Positions 1 to 5,327 of a stretch of DNA of 5,327 nucleotides are shown here, piece by piece. Positions within the stretch are counted from its first letter, which is position 1. Each line of letters opens with the position of its first letter. A program made the position numbers and the translations under genes. This DNA is from CAXSEF01 sp050955025 (GTDB taxonomy: Bacteria; Pseudomonadota; Alphaproteobacteria; Acetobacterales; Acetobacteraceae): NCBI GenBank assembly GCA_050955025.1, contig JBPBQX010000140.1, positions 1 to 5,327 of the forward strand, given 5' to 3'. A model generated the notes under the pieces. It was given only the letters and a program-made list of their open reading frames with translations, was not told the DNA's origin and did not search any database.

Positions 1-574
<574 letters not shown>

Positions 575-579
575 GGCTG

Positions 580-1685
<1,106 letters not shown>

Positions 1686-1689
<4 letters not shown>

Positions 1690-3218
1690 GCGGCGGCGTC
1701 CTGCGCGCGCATGGCGGCGAGCGCGTCGTCGATGGCGGCGATCCGCCCCGCGTCCAGGCGCAGGCCGAGCTTGGAGCGGCGCCACACCACGTCGGCCGCC
1801 TCGCGCACCCACTCGGCGTCCACGAGGTAGCGCAGCTCGGCCTCGGTCAGGGTGGCGCCGAAGTCGCGGCCGAGGTCGGGCAGGCTCTTCGCGTTGCCGA
1901 GGATGCGGCGGGCGCGGGTGCCGTAGGCGCGCACCAGGCGGCGGGCGTGGCGGGGGGCGAGGAACGGGTAGTCGCGTTGGAGCGAGGCGACCTCGTCGGC
2001 GTATCCGGTCATGGCGAAGTCGCCGCCGGGCAGGCACTCGTGGCCGGTCCAGCCCTTGTCGCGCCCGGCAGCCGCGGGCAGGTGCGGCGCGAGGTCGGCG
2101 AGTGCGGCCTCGGCGAGCCTGCGGAAGGTGGTGATCTTGCCGCCGAAGATGGAGAGCAGCGGGGCCTCGCCGGCGGGGGCCTCGAGCGTGAGCACGTAGT
2201 CGCGGGTGAGCTTCTGCGCGATGCCGTCGCCCTCGCCGTGCAGCGGGCGGACGCCGGAGTAGGTCCAGACCACCATGTCGGGCGTCACCGGGACGCGGAG
2301 GTACTCGCTCGTCGCGCGGCACAGGTAGTCGATCTCGGCGTCGGACGCGTGCACGTCGGCGGGGTCGCCGTGGTAGTCCTGGTCGGTGGTGCCGATCAGC
2401 GAGTAGTCCTCCTCGTAGGGGATCACGAAGAAGATGCGCTTGTCGGCGTTCTGGAAGATGTAGCACTCGTCGTGGTCGTAGAGGCGGGGCACCACGATGT
2501 GGCTGCCCTGGACCAGGCGCACCGGGGCGCGCTCGTTGGAGCGGATCACCTGGCCGGCGACCTCGGCCACCCAGGGGCCGGCGGCGTTGACCAGCGTGCG
2601 CGCCCGCACCGTGCGCTGCCCGCCCGCCTCGTCGCGCAGCGTCAGCTCCCAGACGCCGTCGCGCCGGGTGGCGGCCGCGCAGGCGGTGCGGGTCAGCACC
2701 GTGGCGCCGCGCTCGGCCGCGTCCAGCGCGTTGAGGACGACGAGGCGCGAGTCCTCCACCCAGCAGTCCGAGTACTCGAAGCCGCGGCGGAACTCGGGCT
2801 TCAGCGGCAGGCCGATCGGGGTGTCGCCGAGGCGCACGGTGCGCGTGGGCGGCAGGGCCTTGCGGCCGCCGATGTTGTCGTAGAGCAGCAGGCCCAGGCG
2901 CAGCAGCCAGGCCGGGCGCAGCTTCTTGTGGAACGGCAGCACGAAGCGCAGCGGCCAGACGATGTGCGGGGCGATGCGCCACAGCACCTCGCGCTCGGTC
3001 AGCGCCTCGCGCACCAGGCGGAACTCGTACTGCTCGAGGTAGCGCAGGCCGCCGTGGATCAGCTTCGTGGACGAGGACGAGGTGCCCGAGGCGAGGTCGC
3101 GGCGCTCGCACAGCAGGACGTTCCAGCCGCGGCCCGCGGCGTCGCGCGCGATGCCGCATCCGTTCACGCCGCCGCCGATCACGGCGATGTCGTAGAGCCC
3201 GGCCTCCTCGCCCGCCAC
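1686..3218 (-). CDS. glpD: Aerobic glycerol-3-phosphate dehydrogenase (FAD-dependent)
   Basis: GlpD oxidises sn-glycerol-3-phosphate to dihydroxyacetone phosphate and passes electrons through FAD to ubiquinone (EC 1.1.5.3). It works as a peripheral protein on the inner membrane. The 510 residues match the family length (about 500). The N-terminal FAD-binding segment IGGGVNGCGIARDAAGRG (14-31) fits the classical first GlpD signature. It is followed by SSSTKLIHGGLRYLEQ (48-63), a very conserved stretch. The second signature is present as GGKITTFRRLA (359-369) with F365 where the pattern has Tyr. The helical C-terminal domain runs from about 390 to 500. The start is a GTG at 3218, supported by a strong GGAGG five bases upstream and by the position of the FAD motif close to the N terminus. 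It is first in the block glpD-glpS-glpT and its TGA overlaps the glpS ATG. Control by the upstream GlpR is expected. Confidence 0.97.
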
Positions 3219-3230
3219 CGCACCCTCCCC
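3219..3230 (-). promoter_or_regulatory. Ribosome binding site of glpD
   Basis: On the minus strand GGGGAGGG is followed by TGCG and the GTG start codon. The core GGAGG (3224-3228) sits five bases from the start. This decides in favour of the GTG at 3218 over any upstream start; the open frame continues upstream into the intergenic repeat, but that extension has no ribosome binding site or family similarity that I can see. Confidence 0.75.
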
Positions 3231-3258
3231 TTCCCTCGCGCCGCCTCTCCGGGCCGCC

Positions 3259-3298
3259 GTTTTCGTTTCGACACCTCGCCACGAAAAAATGGAACATG
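3259..3298 (-). promoter_or_regulatory. Candidate GlpR operator/promoter region upstream of glpD
   Basis: Seen in the sequence: on the plus strand TTTTCGT (3260-3266) and ACGAAAA (3281-3287) are perfect 7-bp inverted arms with starts 21 bp apart, about two helical turns. TTTCG is also tandemly repeated at 3261-3270. Next to this, GGAACAT (3291-3297), preceded by four A/T bases, resembles one half of the E. coli GlpR operator (CGAACAT). It is the only AT-containing, symmetric patch between glpD and the intergenic repeat, 40 to 80 bp before the glpD start, where an operator would sit. DeoR-family repressors commonly bind TTCG/CGAA-type sites. TTGCAT (3301 down to 3296) could be a -35 box, but I see no convincing -10 at 16-18 bp. 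Operator function is inference. Confidence 0.42.
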
Positions 3299-3321
3299 CA
3301 AGCGATCATCAGGAGCGTGCG

Positions 3322-3340
3322 CGCACGGCCGTCCCGTGCG
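3322..3340. repeat. Perfect GC-rich inverted repeat (hairpin) in the glpD leader region
   Basis: CGCACGG (3322-3328) and CCGTGCG (3334-3340) are perfect 7-bp arms around a 5-base loop. It lies about 100 bp upstream of the glpD start, between the candidate operator and repeat copy A. No T-tract follows on either strand, so it is not a canonical intrinsic terminator. It could be a second protein-binding site, an mRNA leader hairpin or a chance palindrome in GC-rich DNA. A weaker pair, GCCCGG (3344-3349) and CCGGGC (3361-3366), follows directly and ends at the edge of the repeat. Confidence 0.45.
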
Positions 3341-3370
3341 GCAGCCCGGGAGGGTCCGTTCCGGGCAGGG

Positions 3371-3502
3371 AAGGAAGCAGTTCTTTCTTGAAAGAAAGAA
3401 CCAAAGAACTTTGCCCATTGGGGCCGTGCCAGCCGTGTTGCACAGGTGCGAGGTGGCAAGGTCTTTTTGCTTCTTTTTCTTCAGAAAAAGAAGGCCTTGC
3501 TT
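3371..3502. repeat. 132-bp AT-rich structured intergenic repeat, copy A
   Basis: This stretch occurs again, at the same length, at 5065-5196. The left 45 bases differ at one position and the right 42 bases are identical, while the middle 45 or so bases diverge. Three stems can be drawn: a left stem with 9-bp arms (3381-3389 with 3392-3400), a middle stem TGCCA/TGGCA (3427-3431 with 3454-3458), and a right stem with perfect 11-bp arms (3470-3480 with 3483-3493). The ends AAGGAAGCAG and CTTGCTT are imperfectly inverted. Its AT-rich arms contrast sharply with the GC-rich genes. It begins 21 bp after the glpR stop and separates glpR from glpD. There is no T-tract after the stems, so it is not an ordinary terminator. 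It is best described as a REP/MITE-like element of unknown function. I recall similar sequences as common in Acetobacteraceae genomes. Confidence 0.88.
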
Positions 3503-3523
3503 CTTCCTGGCTTCCCCAGGGCG

Positions 3524-4297
3524 TCACTCCCCCGCGGCGATCACCTCGATGTCGTGGCGCTCGGCCAGGGCGCGGCGGGTCTCGGCGGGGAGGTGGTCGG
3601 TGACGAGGACGTCAATCTCGTCGAGGGTGGCGATGCGCACCGGGGCGCGGCGGGTGAACTTCGAGCTGTCGGCGACGAGGATCACGCGGCGGGCGTTCTC
3701 GATGATGGCGCGCGAGACCTGGACCTCGCGCAGGTCGTAGTCGAGCAGCGTGCCGTCGGCGTCGATCGCGGAGGTGCCGATCACGGCGAGGTCGACGCTG
3801 AACTGGCGGATCAGCTGGACCGCCATGTGGCCGACGATGCCGCCGTCGGCGGCGCGCACGCTGCCGCCGGCGAGCACGACGCTGATGGCCGGGGAGCGGG
3901 CCAGCTCGGTGGCGACGTTGACGTTGTTGGTCACGACGAGGAGGCCGGAGCGGCCGGAGAGGGCGCGCGCCACCTCCTCGGTGGTGGTGCCGAGGTTGAT
4001 GAACAGCGAGGAGTGGTCGGGCACCAGGCGGGCGGCGGCCTGGCCGATGCGCTGCTTCTGGTCCAGCGCCACCAGCTTGCGGGCCTCGTAGGCGAGGTTC
4101 TCCACGGAGGAGGCGACGATCGCGCCGCCGTGCACGCGGGTGAGCACGCCGGCCTCGCACAGCTCGTTGAGGTCGCGCCGGACGGTCTGCGGCGTCATGG
4201 CGAAGCGGGCGGCGAGGTCGTCGACCAGCACGCGGCCGGACTCGCGGGCCAGCGCCACGATCGCGGCCTGGCGGCGCAGGGCGGCGGGCTGGCTCAC
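3524..4297 (-). CDS. glpR: DeoR-family transcriptional repressor, GlpR type
   Basis: GlpR is a cytoplasmic DNA-binding repressor of glycerol genes, normally released from DNA by glycerol-3-phosphate. The 257 residues match the family length (E. coli GlpR 252). The N-terminal winged helix-turn-helix (about 7-58) carries the DeoR hallmark TPQTVRRDLNELCEAG (35-50), ending in RVHGGAI. The C-terminal sensor domain shows the usual blocks FINLGTTTEEVARAL (99-113), VVTNNVNVATEL (121-132), VLAGGSVR (141-148), IGTSAIDADG (173-182) and VADSSKF (208-214). The start is a GTG at 4297; no ribosome binding site is evident and the next in-frame Met (M34) would cut the DNA-binding helix. It lies 61 bp after the oxygenase gene and 305 bp before glpD in the same direction, so it probably regulates the glpD operon. 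DeoR paralogues for other sugar phosphates look alike; the GlpR call rests mainly on its neighbours. Confidence 0.9.
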   Translation of the reverse strand: MSQPAALRRQAAIVALARESGRVLVDDLAARFAMTPQTVRRDLNELCEAGVLTRVHGGAIVASSVENLAYEARKLVALDQKQRIGQAAARLVPDHSSLFINLGTTTEEVARALSGRSGLLVVTNNVNVATELARSPAISVVLAGGSVRAADGGIVGHMAVQLIRQFSVDLAVIGTSAIDADGTLLDYDLREVQVSRAIIENARRVILVADSSKFTRRAPVRIATLDEIDVLVTDHLPAETRRALAERHDIEVIAAGE

Positions 4298-4328
4298 GGC
4301 GGCGCCGTGCGGGCGGGGCGGCGGGCGG

Positions 4329-4370
4329 TCACAGGCCGGGCGCTCATGGGCCGGGCGCTCACAGGCCGAG
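4329..4370. repeat. 15-bp tandem repeat (about 2.7 units) triplicating the oxygenase stop codon
   Basis: Units begin at 4329, 4344 and 4359. GGCCGGGCGCTCA is exact at 4334-4346 and 4349-4361, and TCACAGGCCG is exact at 4329-4338 and 4359-4368. Because the period is a multiple of three, TGA recurs in the oxygenase frame at 4361, 4346 and 4331 (minus strand). The repeat fills much of the gap between the oxygenase gene and glpR and looks like a recent slippage expansion of the gene's 3' end. Confidence 0.85.
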
Positions 4371-4985
4371 GTTGAAGGCGACCGAGATGCGCAGGGCGTC
4401 GCCGCGGTAGGGGCGGACCTGGTGCATCAGCCAGGAGGGGAACAGGAACAGCAGGCCGGGGCGCGGGCGGATCGTCTCCGCGCTGCCCACGGAGGTTCCG
4501 TCCTCGCCGGCGAACTTCAGCGCGGGGGCGTACATCGCGGGCGCGGGGCCGCGCGGGTCGAGCATCTCGAACTCGCCGCCGAGCGCGGGGTCGGCGAAGC
4601 AGCCGCCGTCGTCGACGTAGTAGGTGCCGGACCAGAACGCGCCGGGGTGGTAGTGGCAGATGTTGCTGTCGCCGGGGCCGTTGACGTTGGCCCAGGCCTG
4701 CATCGTCCAGGCCGGGCGCACCGCGGCGCCGTGGCGGTCGGCGGTCAGGCGGGTCGCCAGGCCGCGGGCGGTGTCGAGCACCTCCGCGATCTCCGGGCCG
4801 CCCCAGGACGCGATCTCGCGGTCGGAGTGCCAGCCGCCGGCGTTGCTCGCCTGGACCGAGCCGGTTTCCGCGCGGCGGGCCAGGATGCGTTCGCGCAGGG
4901 CCGCGTTGCGGGGCACGGCGCCGGGAAGCTCCACGGCGGCGACGGGGGTTGCGAACAGTCCCTTGACGCTGATGTCGAGCCGCAC
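4359..4985 (-). CDS. Putative Fe(II)/2-oxoglutarate-dependent oxygenase (TIGR02466-type)
   Basis: The 208-residue product resembles the small soluble 2-oxoglutarate oxygenase family TIGR02466/PF13759, whose substrates are largely unknown. Visible family blocks are MQAWANVNGPGDSN (95-108), HYHPGAFWSGTYYVDD (111-126), the turn GGEFEMLDPRG (136-146), and FPSWLMHQVRPY (182-193) followed by LRISVAFN (198-205). By family logic, the HxH (111/113) and H188 are the probable iron ligands and R199 the 2-oxoglutarate carboxylate anchor; I cannot say which of the two histidines binds metal. I chose the GTG at 4985 because GGAGG sits five bases upstream and the family-like sequence begins there. An ATG at 5015 would add 10 residues, and the ATG at 5111 lies inside the repeat and is not credible. 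The gene precedes glpR by 61 bp and may be cotranscribed with it, but nothing shows a role in glycerol metabolism. Confidence 0.85.
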   Translation of the reverse strand: MRLDISVKGLFATPVAAVELPGAVPRNAALRERILARRAETGSVQASNAGGWHSDREIASWGGPEIAEVLDTARGLATRLTADRHGAAVRPAWTMQAWANVNGPGDSNICHYHPGAFWSGTYYVDDGGCFADPALGGEFEMLDPRGPAPAMYAPALKFAGEDGTSVGSAETIRPRPGLLFLFPSWLMHQVRPYRGDALRISVAFNLGL

Positions 4986-4998
4986 CGCCGCCTCCCCT
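4986..4998 (-). promoter_or_regulatory. Ribosome binding site of the oxygenase gene
   Basis: AGGGGAGG on the minus strand (core GGAGG at 4991-4995) lies five bases before the GTG at 4985, the same spacing as at glpD. It supports this start against the upstream ATGs at 5015 and 5111. The GC-rich stretch 5016-5064 further upstream shows no promoter that I can recognise. Confidence 0.7.
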
Positions 4999-5064
4999 GC
5001 CCTGCCAGGACACATGGCACACCCGGGCGGGCGGGCATACCGGGGCGGAGAGGTGTGGCGAAGG

Positions 5065-5196
5065 AAGGAAGCAGTTCTTTCTTGAAAGAAAGGACCAAAG
5101 AACTTTGCCACGGGGCCTGTGCCAGCCGGGCGGCGCAGGGGCCTCAGTGGCAGGGTCTTTTTGCTTCTTTTTCTTCAGAAAAAGAAGGCCTTGCTT
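5065..5196. repeat. 132-bp AT-rich structured intergenic repeat, copy B
   Basis: This is the second copy of the element at 3371-3502, in the same orientation and of the same length. The left stem (5075-5083 with 5086-5094) has one change relative to copy A, an A-to-G at 5093. It keeps a U-G pair in a plus-strand transcript but gives an A-C mismatch in a minus-strand one. The middle stem TGCCA/TGGCA is kept (5120-5124 with 5148-5152) although the loop sequence differs. The right stem (5164-5174 with 5177-5187) is identical to copy A. It begins 6 bp after the pip stop and fills most of the 217-bp gap before the oxygenase gene. Translation through it yields peptides beginning MAKFFGPFFQERTASF, which are spurious. 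No clear target-site duplication flanks it. Confidence 0.88.
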
Positions 5197-5202
5197 GCTG
5201 CC

Positions 5203-5327
5203 TCAGCGGGCGTGGCGGAAGCGTTCGACGGCGGCGACGAGGGCGCGGCGGACGCCGGGTTCGAGGGCGGAGTGGCCGGCGTCGGGGATCACGGTGAGGC
5301 GGGCCTGGGGCCAGGCGGCGGCGAGCT
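5203..5327 (-). CDS. pip: Prolyl aminopeptidase, C-terminal end (5' part outside window)
   Basis: Forty codons and the TGA stop are visible. The peptide contains AAAWPQARLTVIPDAGHSAL followed by EPGVRRALVAAVERF. This matches the C-terminal end of the alpha/beta-hydrolase (S33) proline iminopeptidases, where the GHS histidine completes the Ser-Asp-His triad. The enzyme releases N-terminal proline from peptides in the cytoplasm. The catalytic serine and aspartate lie outside the window, so the call rests on this tail alone. Another S33 hydrolase is possible, but the combination AWP, PDAGHSA and EPG is typical of Pip. It ends 6 bp before repeat copy B. Confidence 0.8.
   Translation of the reverse strand, partial: LAAAWPQARLTVIPDAGHSALEPGVRRALVAAVERFRHAR

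Noticed and set aside
3272..3301. Sigma-70 promoter with TTGCAT at 3301-3296 for glpD
   Set aside because: No acceptable -10 hexamer lies 16 to 18 bases downstream; the candidates are GC-rich. It is mentioned only within the operator region.
3470..3493. Right stem of the repeat as a classical rho-independent terminator (also 5164-5187)
   Set aside because: The stem is AT-rich and has no T-tract after it on either strand, so it does not meet the usual definition.
4986..5111. N-terminal extension of the oxygenase to the ATG at 5111
   Set aside because: The extension translates the repeat element (MAKFFGPFFQERTASF), and the same peptide type appears from copy A. The GTG at 4985 has a good ribosome binding site and begins where family-like sequence begins.
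3371..5196. Two repeat copies as the ends of a composite transposon carrying glpR and the oxygenase gene
   Set aside because: The copies are intergenic and in direct orientation, but there is no transposase and no target-site duplication, and the enclosed genes have the same composition as their neighbours.
3371..5196. CRISPR array
   Set aside because: There are only two copies, 1.7 kb apart with genes between them and no regular spacers.

Overview
The window is GC-rich chromosomal DNA from a bacterium, most likely an alphaproteobacterium. The gene set and order match the glycerol-uptake locus of rhizobia. Two AT-rich intergenic repeats suggest family Acetobacteraceae (Roseomonas-like genera), because I recall similar repeats there. 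That placement rests on memory and style, not on a search. Every gene I can support lies on the minus strand, so transcription runs from the right edge to the left. The long plus-strand reading frames are antisense shadows caused by GC-rich third codon positions.

Layout in transcription order: the last 40 codons of a prolyl aminopeptidase (pip, 5203-5327); a 132-bp structured AT-rich repeat (copy B, 5065-5196); a 208-residue Fe(II)/2-oxoglutarate oxygenase-like protein (4359-4985); a 61-bp gap carrying a 15-bp tandem repeat that triplicates the in-frame stop; a DeoR-family repressor of GlpR type (3524-4297); a 305-bp intergenic region with a second copy of the repeat (copy A, 3371-3502), a GC hairpin and a candidate GlpR operator; glpD for aerobic glycerol-3-phosphate dehydrogenase (1686-3218); and two ABC-transporter ATPases, glpS (580-1689) and the start of glpT (1-574, cut by the window edge).

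The glpD-glpS-glpT block is tightly packed: a 4-bp ATGA overlap, then a 5-bp gap. It should be one operon continuing leftward, where the permease and binding-protein genes would be expected. The inferred pathway is glycerol import by an ATP-driven ABC system, phosphorylation by a kinase not seen here, then oxidation of glycerol-3-phosphate to dihydroxyacetone phosphate by GlpD, with GlpR repressing until glycerol-3-phosphate accumulates. The two ATPases are degenerate at complementary positions (GlpS lacks the H-loop histidine, GlpT lacks the LSGGQ signature), which predicts a heterodimer with one consensus and one degenerate ATP site.

I found no undescribed large system, CRISPR array, RNA gene of a known family, or transposase. 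The items most worth a second look are the ATPase asymmetry and the 132-bp repeat, with its conserved arms, variable core and competing stems.
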